Of a stretch of DNA of 47,110 nt, positions 29,494 through 38,645 are shown piece by piece (position 1 is the first letter of the stretch; each line of letters begins with the position of its first letter). Position numbers and translations under genes: made by a program. Origin of the DNA: a virus; the IMG/VR virus record IMGVR_UViG_3300045996_000642, positions 1 to 47,110 of that record, one strand, 5' to 3'. Below the pieces are notes generated by a model. That model was not told where the DNA came from and searched no databases. It was given only the letters and a program-made list of their open reading frames with translations.

Positions 29494-31241
29494 TGCCGCA
29501 TAGTTACTTTTACGATAAAGAAAACTTCAGATATTCAGATTTCTCTGGCTATATTAATGAAGCTAAAAGACGTAACAAGATTATGTCTTCGTCTCGAAAC
29601 ATGTATGGCGGTGACATGTGGGATCATGGACGTGGTTATATAGGACCGCTTCCTGTAGAAGATGACAATGCTGGAATTATATTTGCTAACATCAGAAGGC
29701 AATTTACTTCGCGTAATATTATTGCTGAAGTTGTAGATCGTCAAGTTGATGCTCTATTGTCTAAGTCGCCTGATTGGAAGATCTTTGATAAGAAGAAAGT
29801 TAGTGATGCTCCTAAAAATGTAAGAACAGTAAGAGCTCCTAAGAGTAATGAACCAGTTGCAGTTTCTCAGACTTTGAATGAAGAAGATCAGACTGAAAAT
29901 GAAAAGATCACAGAAGCAGAAAAAGTCTTGTCAGCAATCTGGTTAGAAGCTAAGTTAGGTGATTCCATGAAAGAGTCACTAACTAATTTTTTAGTTACTG
30001 GTCGTGGATTGTTACGCATTTATATCAGTAAAGAGTTTGAAAAGAAAAAAGAAGCTGGTAAGATCGTGACTCTTGAAGATGCTGCTAAGTATATACGTAT
30101 TCAAGCAGTAGATCCTGGTTTAGGTAGAGTTCTTGACGATGATGGAGAAAAGCTTTCAATTGTTGAAGTTGGTAAGAAAACTAAGACTACTAACAAACAA
30201 GTTGAGATTAGCTTTGTAGATGAAGATGATTTTACCTATGTTGGCACGATTGATCAATCGGGGGCCGTTAAAACAGAATACAACGAGAATGAAGAAGTTA
30301 GCGACATCATTGCTAAACTTCGTGAAGTGGCTGATCTCTCAAGCCCTTATCAGTTAAAGCGAAGGATTACAACAGACGAGATCTATGGAGACGCATTTGT
30401 CACTGACTCCATGCTCCAGAATAATCGTGCACTTAACTTAAATCTCTCGTTAGGTGTAGGCGTACTAATTGAATCTGGGTATGCCGAGATGGTTATGACG
30501 AATGTTGCATTGGAGACGGATACTGAAACTGATCCGGCTGACTCTGCGAAAACAGTTAAACGTCCTAAAGGGCTTCTACGAGGTCCGGGGATCATAAATA
30601 ACTTGATTGGTGAACAGACTACAAATGCTGAGGGTGAAGTTAACTTCCAGCAACCTTCGGTCATGTTCAAGGAGCCATCACCACTTACTACATTTCTACA
30701 AGGAGAAAGCTTGTATGAAATGCAGATCTTAAAAGAAGCTAAGCAAATTCACGTTAGGTTAAATAACGAAGCAGATCCGTCAGGTGAATCACGTATACAA
30801 TCACGACAGGATCACGTTAAAAAGAGCAAAAAGTACAAACCTACTGTGGATCGTCATGGCTCTTGGGCATGTAATACGGTTCTGGATCTAGTAGCTTCGG
30901 CTGCTGACAAAGACGGTTATTTTTCAGATATAGAAGTAATATTCGACTCTAAAATTGATGCTGGTGAATTATCAGCTGCAGAACAGGATATAGTTATTGC
31001 TCGTTATGAGCATGACTTAATTAGCAGAGAGACTGCTATGGTACTTCTTGGAACTGAAGATCCACTGGTTGAGATCGACCTAATCAGGAAAGACAAGGAG
31101 GAGAAAATAGAATGGCAAGTTAAGCAATTAGAAGCTACAGCTAAGTTTGGAAATATGGCAGAGAACGGCCAGCCTAACCAATCTGAGAAAGACAGACAGA
31201 AAAAGGAAGGCCAAACAAAAAGTGTAGCCAAGCGAAATTAG
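29493..31241 (+). CDS. Portal protein
   Basis: 582 aa. Aromatic start (YDKENFRYSDFSGYINEAKR), NIIAEVVDRQVDALLSKSPD stretch near residue 80, then a stem/wing pattern with FLVTGRGLLRIYI, and late helices rich in Glu/Lys (KDKEEKIEWQVKQLEATAKF). Size, order (TerL, portal, scaffold, capsid) and composition fit a 12-mer portal that sits at one capsid vertex. Confidence 0.85.
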   Translation: MPHSYFYDKENFRYSDFSGYINEAKRRNKIMSSSRNMYGGDMWDHGRGYIGPLPVEDDNAGIIFANIRRQFTSRNIIAEVVDRQVDALLSKSPDWKIFDKKKVSDAPKNVRTVRAPKSNEPVAVSQTLNEEDQTENEKITEAEKVLSAIWLEAKLGDSMKESLTNFLVTGRGLLRIYISKEFEKKKEAGKIVTLEDAAKYIRIQAVDPGLGRVLDDDGEKLSIVEVGKKTKTTNKQVEISFVDEDDFTYVGTIDQSGAVKTEYNENEEVSDIIAKLREVADLSSPYQLKRRITTDEIYGDAFVTDSMLQNNRALNLNLSLGVGVLIESGYAEMVMTNVALETDTETDPADSAKTVKRPKGLLRGPGIINNLIGEQTTNAEGEVNFQQPSVMFKEPSPLTTFLQGESLYEMQILKEAKQIHVRLNNEADPSGESRIQSRQDHVKKSKKYKPTVDRHGSWACNTVLDLVASAADKDGYFSDIEVIFDSKIDAGELSAAEQDIVIARYEHDLISRETAMVLLGTEDPLVEIDLIRKDKEEKIEWQVKQLEATAKFGNMAENGQPNQSEKDRQKKEGQTKSVAKRN

Positions 31242-31274
31242 GGGGTGTACAACCTCCCCCTACTTTGGTATAAT
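31239..31274 (+). promoter_or_regulatory. Hairpin with overlapping promoter before scaffold
   Basis: TAGGGGG/CCCCCTA (31239-31245 with 31256-31262) forms a 7-bp stem starting on the portal stop codon. TGTACA in its loop (31246-31251), a 17-base spacer and TATAAT (31269-31274) form a promoter for scaffold and capsid genes. Confidence 0.55.
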
Positions 31275-31373
31275 AGTGGGTGACGGACAGCAACATCTTT
31301 GGTTCTGCGAATCAATCCACTCAAGATCTTACAGCAGTAAGAAATCCAAATACAATTAAGGAGTCCAGCGGAC

Positions 31374-32201
31374 ATGAAGTATAAAGCCAAATATGGTGCT
31401 GAGTCTGAAATCCCTGCGGAAGTAAAGGCATTTTACACGATGCAGGGCGGTGAATGGGTTTTTCAGGGTAGTGAATTCGAAGGTTTACCAGAACTTCTTA
31501 ACCCTAGTCTAGCAAAGAATAGGGATGACATTCTTGAAGAGAAACGTGTGGCAATTGAAGCTAAGAAATTAGCTGAAAATAAAGTCATCGATCTTGAAAG
31601 AGAAGTTGGTACCTTGAAGCAACCAGGAACGATAGCTATCAGTCCTGATGAAAAGAAGGCTTTTGACGAGTACAAAGAGATTGGCCCTGTTAAAGACATC
31701 AAGGCCAAGATGGAAGACTTAAATAATGTCACAGGCCAGCTTGCTCAAATATCAACACGTGAGGAAGTTCGTACGTTAGCCAAGAACCTAAAACTTAACG
31801 AAGATGCTCTGATCGATTTCAAGATCAATCACGCACTTGGAAAAGATCTTAATCTTACTACCATAGAGCGTAAGAAGAAAGATGACAAAGGGCAAGAAGT
31901 TAAGGAATCTATTTTAGCTGTAAAAACCTCGACTAACGAAAACGGAACAGCTAAAGAATCCATCACTGATTTCAGTGAGTATGCTACTCAAAATAAGTTT
32001 CCCCAATATCTAGTGGATCAGATCTACAACGCGACGGCCGGCCCTGCAGAAGAGAAAAAGAAGTTTCGTACTGCAGCGTCAATGTCTAGCAAGACTGAAT
32101 CTTCGGATGATTCAAACGTTGTGAAGTCAAAAACACAAAGTTTCAATGAGCGAAGGTCGACACGTCAGTTACCATGGTCGACTAATAATAAGTCGGAATA
32201 A
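31374..32201 (+). CDS. Scaffold protein
   Basis: 275 aa, SD AAGGAG. Starts MKYKAKYGAESEIPAEVKAF, then a long coiled coil (LEEKRVAIEAKKLAENKVID, LEREVGTLK), and ends in a basic/Ser/Thr-rich tail (SFNERRSTRQLPWSTNNKSE). This is the standard layout of phage scaffolds that chaperone capsid assembly and then leave. Its place between portal and decoration/capsid genes supports the call. Confidence 0.75.
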   Translation: MKYKAKYGAESEIPAEVKAFYTMQGGEWVFQGSEFEGLPELLNPSLAKNRDDILEEKRVAIEAKKLAENKVIDLEREVGTLKQPGTIAISPDEKKAFDEYKEIGPVKDIKAKMEDLNNVTGQLAQISTREEVRTLAKNLKLNEDALIDFKINHALGKDLNLTTIERKKKDDKGQEVKESILAVKTSTNENGTAKESITDFSEYATQNKFPQYLVDQIYNATAGPAEEKKKFRTAASMSSKTESSDDSNVVKSKTQSFNERRSTRQLPWSTNNKSE

Positions 32202-32213
32202 GGAGTAAGAAAG

Positions 32214-32861
32214 ATGATTAAACGAGTTCAAGATGGACTTACTGTGGCCATGATCTTTATAGTCGACATGTTGTCGCTCATGCAGGATACTGGCCAGCAG
32301 ATCGATTGGGATATTGCAGGAGTGGCGCGATATCGTCGCGGTGCAATTCCCGTACGTAATACAACTGCAGTAGTTGCTGGTGACGTTACTGTGGCTGTAG
32401 CTGCTCTACCTTCTCGCTTGCCTAAAGGATCAGTAATTGATTTTGGCGTTGGAGATAGGCTAGTAACTACTGCTGATGCTGAAGCTGGCGCACTTAGTGT
32501 TGCTATAAATCCAGCGCACAGTGCAATTGCTGATGAGACTACTGGATACGCGATCATGGAAGGTTATCGTGACTATGGCTATCTCATTCCTGAGGGAACT
32601 GTTATGGCACGTAACGCCACGAACAAAAAGCTTTTTCCACGTGCAGTCCGACCTGGAGCAGAAACTGCCGAGTGCGTCTTGCTAACTAATGCAAAGAATG
32701 ACTCTCAGACTGATTCTCTCACAGGTTATGGAGTCACGTATGCTGGTGTCATGTATGAAAACTTGATGCCTGATTTCGCTGATGCTGCTTGGGCGACGTT
32801 TAAGACTGAACTTAGCGCACGATTTGTCTGGAAGACTTATCGAGATAGTCGAGGCGCGTAG
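32214..32861 (+). CDS. Head decoration or head-fibre protein
   Basis: 215 aa, SD AAGGAG. Beta-rich centre (VVAGDVTVAVAALPSRLPKG, DRLVTTADAEAGALSVAIN) and C-terminal VLLTNAKNDSQTDSLTGYGV. It is in the D-protein position directly before the capsid gene. Could be a decoration trimer that stabilises expanded heads. Confidence 0.6.
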   Translation: MIKRVQDGLTVAMIFIVDMLSLMQDTGQQIDWDIAGVARYRRGAIPVRNTTAVVAGDVTVAVAALPSRLPKGSVIDFGVGDRLVTTADAEAGALSVAINPAHSAIADETTGYAIMEGYRDYGYLIPEGTVMARNATNKKLFPRAVRPGAETAECVLLTNAKNDSQTDSLTGYGVTYAGVMYENLMPDFADAAWATFKTELSARFVWKTYRDSRGA

Positions 32862-32915
32862 ATTCTTATAGTCGTTTTCACATACATTCTCTTATATTAG
32901 ACAGGAGACAAGAAC

Positions 32916-34046
32916 ATGATTATCGATTTTAAGGGTCTACTCGGTGCAATGGAAGACAATGAAATAATGACCATTGCAAACGAAGCTCGACCTGGATCAA
33001 ATTATCTTTTTAACGCAATCTTGCCAGAGCGCTTGAAACGTGGTTATTCAGCTAAGGCTGGATCTATGACCATCAAGAGCACGATGTCTCGATTGGTCGG
33101 TATGGACAGCCCTTACCCACGTGGTGGGGCAATGAAAGCTGCGTCGTTCGAGCACAAGATTGCTAAGACAGCAATAGAGCTGCCCTTTCCTGAAGAGCTG
33201 CTTCGTGAACTTCGCGAGCTTGTGAACGACATCTTCAACTCTGACATTGATGATCATCAACAGATCTTGGAGACGATGTTCAATTTTACGGACAAACTGC
33301 TTGTTCAGCCTTTGCTGGATACTGCAGAATGGCTTAGAGCTCAAGCCATTGTCCTTGGTGAGATCGACTGGCAATCAGACGATATTCGTCTGGAAGTTAA
33401 CTATGGCATCCCTGCTGGAAACTTCTTGCCTGCTCGTACTGGTGAAGACCGCTATGGTGGTACTACATCTAAGTTCTGGACTGATTGGCATGAAGCTCAA
33501 CGTATTCTGAAAAACCGCATTCGTGCTGTTATGATGAATACAAACACCATGCAGCAGATCCTTTACAATCCTGTTAACAACATCAAGCCTATCAGGATCG
33601 ACGAACAGAACGGTATCTTCGAGTTCCAACGCTACACGACTATCGGTGGTAATGTAGTTGTTTCAGAAGATATACGTGATCGTTTCACTGCGTTTACATA
33701 CGACGACGCTGGTGAAGTGCTTGATTCGACCAGCCCTACCACTGGTGCTACTAAGGAAATTCCTTTCCTTCCTGACGGTGCAGTTGTATACATCGGCCAG
33801 AATGACAAGAAGGCTTTCGAGATCGGTACTGGTTCGACTGATGAGTCGCAGAATACTCCGCTTCAGCTGGGTTACACGCACATCGGTCCTACTGAAGAAG
33901 GTAACGGTAAGCTTGGTCGCTGGGCAAATGCATTCGTTCCTCAAGGACGTGAATGGCAGTTTATCGGTCAAGCTGCTCAGAACTTGCTGCCCGTTATTGA
34001 TCGTCCTGAACTGATCGTTAATGCTACTACAGCAATGACTGCTTAA
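32916..34046 (+). CDS. Major capsid protein (E-type)
   Basis: 376 aa, SD ACAGGAGA. N-terminus MIIDFKGLLGAMEDNEIMTI, then SNYLFNAILPERLKRGYSAK; a long helix LRELRELVNDIF; the spine FNFTDKLLVQPLLDTAEWLR; the A-domain with INPxxN-like NPVNNIKPIRIDEQNG; and the LPDGAVVYIG strand. This order resembles the phage capsid E / HK97-fold family. Lower AT than its neighbours, as usual for a highly expressed gene. A terminator-like hairpin follows. Confidence 0.88.
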   Translation: MIIDFKGLLGAMEDNEIMTIANEARPGSNYLFNAILPERLKRGYSAKAGSMTIKSTMSRLVGMDSPYPRGGAMKAASFEHKIAKTAIELPFPEELLRELRELVNDIFNSDIDDHQQILETMFNFTDKLLVQPLLDTAEWLRAQAIVLGEIDWQSDDIRLEVNYGIPAGNFLPARTGEDRYGGTTSKFWTDWHEAQRILKNRIRAVMMNTNTMQQILYNPVNNIKPIRIDEQNGIFEFQRYTTIGGNVVVSEDIRDRFTAFTYDDAGEVLDSTSPTTGATKEIPFLPDGAVVYIGQNDKKAFEIGTGSTDESQNTPLQLGYTHIGPTEEGNGKLGRWANAFVPQGREWQFIGQAAQNLLPVIDRPELIVNATTAMTA

Positions 34047-34066
34047 TAGCAATTTAACAAAGGCGT

Positions 34067-34090
34067 AAGGCCTGGTAGCAACTAGGCCTT
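34067..34090 (+). terminator. Terminator-like hairpin after the capsid gene
   Basis: AAGGCCT (34067-34073) pairs with AGGCCTT (34084-34090), followed by CTTATAAAT. Weak U-tract, so probably partial termination that keeps capsid mRNA in excess. Confidence 0.6.
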
Positions 34091-34111
34091 CTTATAAATA
34101 AGGTGAGGAAT

Positions 34112-34690
34112 ATGGCAGACGAAAAAGTAAGAATTTTGATCACACACGACCGTAATGTAAACGGTGGTAACCAGATCTTTGGTAAAGGAGCCGAGTACGA
34201 AGTTGCTGAACCAGTTGCTCGTGGTTTGATCGCAGAAGGTAAAGCAAAGCTTCTAAAAGGCAAGCTTAAAAAAGATCCAGTTGCTGAAGCAGGTAGGATG
34301 ACTAATCAAGAGTTTCTTACCTTTGTTCAGCGTAATGCTGCTGAGATCTTTACAATGATGCAGCAAGAAGCAGATAAAGTTAACAATAGCCCTGGAGCTG
34401 ACGTAACAGCAGGCACAGCTTCTGGAGGAACTGTTAATGAGACTGACTCTGAGACTAGCGAAGATGATGCAAACGCAAGCGACAAAGATACTGGCGCAGG
34501 CGAAGGCAACGAAGCTGGAAATGAGTCAAAAGAAGACGAGATCCCAGAAGACTTCCCAGGTCGAGAAGTCCTAGCGAAGAATGGCATCACTACAATGAGT
34601 GCTATTCCTCGTGACAAAGAAGAACTCATGAAGTTAGACCAGATGACTGGTCGTGTCGCTAATCAAATTGGCGTAAAACTTGGTGAATAA
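34112..34690 (+). CDS. Head-completion-region acidic protein
   Basis: 192 aa from ATG 34112 with AAGGTGAGG upstream. The N-terminus (VRILITHDRNVNGGNQIFGK) is a small beta fold. Residues 95-150 are low-complexity and acidic/Ser/Thr (ETSEDDANASDKDTGAGEGN). The C-terminus is a helix-hairpin-helix-like piece (GREVLAKNGITTMSAIPRDK, EELMKLDQMTGRVANQIG). Role not known; virion or connector assembly by position. Confidence 0.55.
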   Translation: MADEKVRILITHDRNVNGGNQIFGKGAEYEVAEPVARGLIAEGKAKLLKGKLKKDPVAEAGRMTNQEFLTFVQRNAAEIFTMMQQEADKVNNSPGADVTAGTASGGTVNETDSETSEDDANASDKDTGAGEGNEAGNESKEDEIPEDFPGREVLAKNGITTMSAIPRDKEELMKLDQMTGRVANQIGVKLGE

Positions 34691-34692
34691 CA

Positions 34693-35118
34693 ATGCTTAC
34701 TGACGCCGAAATCACATCAGCAGCAAGTAGACTAGTTAACGGCAAGCTCACGGGCAGTGACGTTGACGAACTTGTCTCAGCGTTTAGGCTTGTCTTGGGA
34801 CCGCTCGAAGATACATACGCGCAGTTCAATAACATGGCTACACAGTTAGAAGCTGTTGATGATACTCTGAATGATCGTAAGCGTGCAGCGAAGTTAGCTG
34901 CAGTAGTATTACGATTAAAAGAAGAAGATTTCGGCGTCAGTGATCTTGTAGGTGAGCTAGTAAACTCTGACAAAGAACAACGAAAGTTATATTCAGTATA
35001 TGGTATTTCTATACTTTGGAAAGTACCAGCAGAGTTGGCTTACCTATTAGATCAGGTAAAAGTATATACACTGATCAGAACTTATTCGTCTAGTGTGCCA
35101 GTTACATTTGTACCATAA
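34693..35118 (+). CDS. Head-tail connector-region protein
   Basis: 141 aa, mostly helical (LTDAEITSAASRLVNGKLTG, VDELVSAFRLVLGPLEDTYA). By place after the capsid it may be an adaptor (gp6/gp15-like), but no diagnostic motif is seen. Ends TAATG with the next gene. Confidence 0.5.
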   Translation: MLTDAEITSAASRLVNGKLTGSDVDELVSAFRLVLGPLEDTYAQFNNMATQLEAVDDTLNDRKRAAKLAAVVLRLKEEDFGVSDLVGELVNSDKEQRKLYSVYGISILWKVPAELAYLLDQVKVYTLIRTYSSSVPVTFVP

Positions 35119-35474
35119 TGGGAAGCAAGAATGATAAAATCATAAAGTTAGAAGCGAAGAAGTATAACAAGAAACGCAAGAAACTTCTTCCTGAAGGTAT
35201 CAAATGTGATCTGTTAGAGAAAGTCGGATTTACTGATACATATAATTCGATTTTTACTGTTGAAAACTGGTGGCATACTTATGATAACTATAGAATGCAA
35301 ACTGTAGTTAGAGTAGCAACCCAAGATATTAACTTTGAAGCAGCTCTAGGAAGAGCAAGTGATATTAGAGTTGGTACTACAATATTTGAAATTTCCAAAC
35401 GTGATACTAGGCCACCTGATGGTAATAGACCATACTGGGAAGTTAGAGCTATTATTGACATTGAAGAACGGTGA
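35118..35474 (+). CDS. Head-tail connector-region protein
   Basis: 118 aa. A basic start (KNDKIIKLEAKKYNKKRKKL), then beta-rich YRMQTVVRVATQDINFE and a WEVRAIIDIEER end, resembling stopper/head-closure proteins in size and place. Overlaps both neighbours. Confidence 0.5.
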   Translation: MGSKNDKIIKLEAKKYNKKRKKLLPEGIKCDLLEKVGFTDTYNSIFTVENWWHTYDNYRMQTVVRVATQDINFEAALGRASDIRVGTTIFEISKRDTRPPDGNRPYWEVRAIIDIEER

Positions 35475-36001
35475 AGCTAGGATTGCAAACTGAAGTTATT
35501 TTAAGACGTCAAATATGGAATGCGTCAGCTAGAACTTCTATAGTCAATAAGGGACTTACCCTTATGGCTGGGATCCTTGAAAATAAAATACTGGATGTTA
35601 TAGACGAATCAACTCCGGCTGGTAGAGTTTATAAGATTTCTGGTCTTGTTGGCAAGAGACTCAAAGGAACTTACCATACAGTTAAAGATCCAAGAGGAGA
35701 TTCTGCAAGAGTTAACATTAGAGTAAAGACTTCTAGCAGAGAACATCAGGCTTCAGCATACGGTCAACCACCTGCTAAGTTAACGATGACTCTGTATAGA
35801 AGTATCAAAGTACGCAGAATGATCGGTAGATTCTCAATATTAGCATCCGTGAGAGCGCCTGGTGTAGATGTGCTTGATGATCCAGCGCGACTCAGTAGGT
35901 TATTTTTTCAGACCACGATAGAGACATTCTATGAGAACGACTTTAACGACCGAGCGCGACTAATCGTTCAGGCATTATTGAGCCAAGATGTTACTAACTA
36001 A
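35471..36001 (+). CDS. HK97 gp10-like tail completion protein
   Basis: 176 aa from GTG 35471 overlapping the previous stop. Pattern of gp10-like proteins: an early helix (LTLMAGILENKILDVIDEST), TPAGRVYKISGLVGKRLKG, then YGQPPAKLTMTLYRSIKVRR and SVRAPGVDVLDDPARL before a final helix (NDFNDRARLIVQALLSQ). It would join head to tail. Confidence 0.65.
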   Translation: MKLGLQTEVILRRQIWNASARTSIVNKGLTLMAGILENKILDVIDESTPAGRVYKISGLVGKRLKGTYHTVKDPRGDSARVNIRVKTSSREHQASAYGQPPAKLTMTLYRSIKVRRMIGRFSILASVRAPGVDVLDDPARLSRLFFQTTIETFYENDFNDRARLIVQALLSQDVTN

Positions 36002-36500
36002 AACAAGATACGACTTTATAATTAATCTTCTGGAACAGAAAGCAAAAGAAGCTTTGCCAGAACACAAAGTTCTGAAGTTCCCATATTACTTTGCTTCTCC
36101 TCAAGATTTCGCTGCACAGTACGAAGAGTCTGCTACATATAGTGAAAAGACATACAAGGTTAAATACTTAATGTTTGAGTATGGAACTTTTGTAAATAGC
36201 AAGACTAAAGGCTGTGAAGACGATCCAAACTTAATCTTAAGCCTGAAGTTTCAACTATACAGAACTCTTCAGCAGCATAAAATTGGTGACGTTAATTCTC
36301 ACGATCTGCTAGTTTCAGATGTGATTGCTATAAGAAACAAGCTGTTAGGAAATCTTGACTTAGAATACAATCGTGTTACTATACAAGATATTATACAAAT
36401 GGGTGATATGATCACTGCTCAACCTTGTCAGTTTGTAATTGGAGATCTAGGTGACTGGGTAAACGTAAGACTTAACATAGAGGTAAATCATGAAGAATAA
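35988..36500 (+). CDS. Putative tail terminator protein
   Basis: 170 aa overlapping the previous gene by 14 bases. Helical start (RYDFIINLLEQKAKEALPEH) and alternating strands (YKVKYLMFEYGTF, QPCQFVIGDLGDWVNVRLNI). The order connector, gp10-like, then this gene, then tail tube matches the tail terminator slot. Confidence 0.55.
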   Translation: MLLTKTRYDFIINLLEQKAKEALPEHKVLKFPYYFASPQDFAAQYEESATYSEKTYKVKYLMFEYGTFVNSKTKGCEDDPNLILSLKFQLYRTLQQHKIGDVNSHDLLVSDVIAIRNKLLGNLDLEYNRVTIQDIIQMGDMITAQPCQFVIGDLGDWVNVRLNIEVNHEE

Positions 36501-36855
36501 AGAAGTAGGAACGACTACTGAAGATGATGTAATTGCTACCACTGATCCTGAAAATCCTCCTACTACTGAAACTGAAGTAGAGCAGGATAAGGAACAAGAA
36601 GTGCAGACGGCTGGTGAACCGCCTAAGCCTAACATCATCTACATTGGCGAAAACGAGCCGCCCACTTCAATGAACAGTGGCATGCTTAAAAAGATCAAGA
36701 TCGGCGATGTTGATCAGCAAGTTGAGAAAGTCGAAGATGAAAAAGAAAAGCGTGGATTTCGCTATAAAGGTAAGCCTTTCTATCACGAACAAGCAAACGT
36801 GATCATCCATACTTTCTCGTCTCTGTACAAAGAATTTAAGCAAAAAGGCAGTTAG
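36490..36855 (+). CDS. Acidic protein before the tail tube gene
   Basis: 121 aa. Residues 1-60 are Glu/Thr/Pro-rich and probably disordered; residues 75-121 form a compact basic part (GFRYKGKPFYHEQANVIIHT, FSSLYKEFKQKG). It overlaps the previous gene by 11 bases. Function unknown. Confidence 0.5.
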   Translation: MKNKEVGTTTEDDVIATTDPENPPTTETEVEQDKEQEVQTAGEPPKPNIIYIGENEPPTSMNSGMLKKIKIGDVDQQVEKVEDEKEKRGFRYKGKPFYHEQANVIIHTFSSLYKEFKQKGS

Positions 36856-36908
36856 TATATATGCTATATGCTACAGACTTAGGTTAACTTAATTTGTGAG
36901 GGAAATAA

Positions 36909-38222
36909 ATGAATAGCTTTAAAGATCGAAAATTAGTAGTTGCCTTTTCTGGAGCATTCAAAAAGCAATCTGCTTTTGGAGTCCCACTGGCAACTGTTGA
37001 TATAGATACTCGTCATCCTCAGACTACTAAGGTATATCCTGGAAGACAGGTTTCTCGTGAAGAAACGAGAGACTGTACTGGCGAATACATTGTTAAGGAA
37101 GAGATTACGAGTCGTTTAACTCGTTTCGCATTTGGCTTTGATGCTGATGCTAGACTGCTAGCTGGGTGGTTAGCTTATGCAATGGGTGCTGCTGCAGCTC
37201 CAGCAGGCACACAAACTGCTGAAGTATGGAGTATAGCTGTAACAGGTACTCCTACTCTTGGTTATCTTACTGTTAACCATACTTTTAATGGTTTAACTGA
37301 TTCAGTAGACATACCATACAATGCTACTAACGCTGAGATCAAAAGACTTCTTGAATCTCTGCGAACGATCAAACCAGGTAATATTGCAAGTGTAACTGGT
37401 ACTCTTCTTGCTGGTCCAATTGTTATTACTCTTGGTGGTAAGCTTGCTGCTGGCGATATAGCTCAGCCTACTACAGTTGATACTAATCTTACTGGTGCTA
37501 CCACCTCTGTCAGCACTACTACAGCTGGTACTAGTAAGACAGCTGCTATAGCAAGAACTACACTTGATCAAACACCTTTATTCAGTATTATAGTAGGGTT
37601 TGAAGGTGACACGACTAATCCTGATAAGTACAAGGATATGATCGTTAACTCGGTCACTATTCGTGGTGCTATTAAAGCTAAAGTTACTGTAGAACTTGAG
37701 CTTCTTGGTAGCGCAGATCTTGGAGAAGTCATTGGTTACGTAATGCCTGCTTGCGTCAACCAAGACGTGATCTATACAAAGGACTGCCGTATCGAAATTG
37801 ACGGTATTTTTGAAGCAGCGAACTTGAGAGAGTTCACTTACAATTTCAATAACAATGCATTTACTGACGATGATCCGTTCCCGTATGATGACATTGATAT
37901 TGTAAGACTTGAGCATGGAGACAGAACTTCTGAATTCACGCTTGGTATTTACGGATCCAAGGGTGATGTTACATTCAACAAAGCTGAAGCAGAAATGAAA
38001 GTACCGGTCAACATGCACATCGGTCCGCCAGTTAGTAAGATAGTCGTCAATGCGCCTAAGACTCACCTTAAGCTTGGCGATGATCCTATTACTTTTGCTG
38101 GTGAAGCTTTGCGTTCTGCTTTCAACGTAACAGGAACTCCGCACTATGATAGCTTAACGCCTGGAACTCCAGACAACGTTATCTACTATGGTCCGGAAAC
38201 TGGAACTTTACTAGGAGTATAA
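36909..38222 (+). CDS. Major tail tube protein with inserted domain
   Basis: 437 aa, larger than the usual 150-300 for tail tubes. The outer parts (VYPGRQVSREETRDCTGEYI, DMIVNSVTIRGAIKAKVTVE, IEIDGIFEAANLREFTYNFN, GIYGSKGDVTFNKAEAEMKV) look like a tube fold with GxxSxxF-type strands. Residues 100-210 are an insertion rich in Thr, Gly and Ala (VWSIAVTGTPTLGYLTVNHT, ATTSVSTTTAGTSKTAAIAR), probably an Ig- or baseplate-like decoration on the outside of the tail. No sheath gene follows, which supports a siphovirus. Confidence 0.75.
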   Translation: MNSFKDRKLVVAFSGAFKKQSAFGVPLATVDIDTRHPQTTKVYPGRQVSREETRDCTGEYIVKEEITSRLTRFAFGFDADARLLAGWLAYAMGAAAAPAGTQTAEVWSIAVTGTPTLGYLTVNHTFNGLTDSVDIPYNATNAEIKRLLESLRTIKPGNIASVTGTLLAGPIVITLGGKLAAGDIAQPTTVDTNLTGATTSVSTTTAGTSKTAAIARTTLDQTPLFSIIVGFEGDTTNPDKYKDMIVNSVTIRGAIKAKVTVELELLGSADLGEVIGYVMPACVNQDVIYTKDCRIEIDGIFEAANLREFTYNFNNNAFTDDDPFPYDDIDIVRLEHGDRTSEFTLGIYGSKGDVTFNKAEAEMKVPVNMHIGPPVSKIVVNAPKTHLKLGDDPITFAGEALRSAFNVTGTPHYDSLTPGTPDNVIYYGPETGTLLGV

Positions 38223-38228
38223 TTTAAT

Positions 38229-38645
38229 ATGTCGCAAGAGACTGGAGCGGGGACTGCGTCCCCGCTCGAAAATGTAATCAATGAAATCGAGACCTTGGAC
38301 TTTAGAGAAATCGTTATTACTCTAACGTTCGAGGGTTTTCTGCCTTGGATCTTTAACTTTGATAGGCAGACTAGTGCTGAAGTTAAGAGACTACGACAGC
38401 ACTATTATGGACTTAAAGATAAAGAACAAGAAGCTGCAACCAAGCAATATAGGCTTGATACATTATCTTCACTTTTAAGGAAGGCTCCACAGAACATACC
38501 TGAGTATCCTCAAAGTGAAAGTGTTAAAGATAACTTTATTAAATTCTTTTCTCAGGAAGAGTATGAGGATCAACTTAACTGGCTCTGGATGGAGTATCAG
38601 GCTAAGTTGTACCCAAAAGAATTTACGTCGAGGCTTTCCGAATAG
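38229..38645 (+). CDS. Tail assembly chaperone G
   Basis: 138 aa. Acidic helix-rich protein (VINEIETLDFREIVITLTFE, SAEVKRLRQHYYGLKDKEQE) directly before the tape measure cluster. Near its 3' end a slippery CCCAAAA in phase sends some ribosomes into the next frame, which is open, giving a G-T fusion. Confidence 0.75.
   Translation: MSQETGAGTASPLENVINEIETLDFREIVITLTFEGFLPWIFNFDRQTSAEVKRLRQHYYGLKDKEQEAATKQYRLDTLSSLLRKAPQNIPEYPQSESVKDNFIKFFSQEEYEDQLNWLWMEYQAKLYPKEFTSRLSE
38612..38618 (+). other. -1 ribosomal frameshift site CCCAAAA
   Basis: The heptamer reads C CCA AAA in the frame of 38229-38645, a canonical X XXY YYZ. After a -1 slip the frame continues AGA ATT TAC GTC GAG and stays open through to 39028. 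The fusion would be about 266 aa. Confidence 0.8.

Noticed and set aside
37578-38144. 188-aa minus-strand frame
   Set aside because: Opposite the tail tube gene; shadow.
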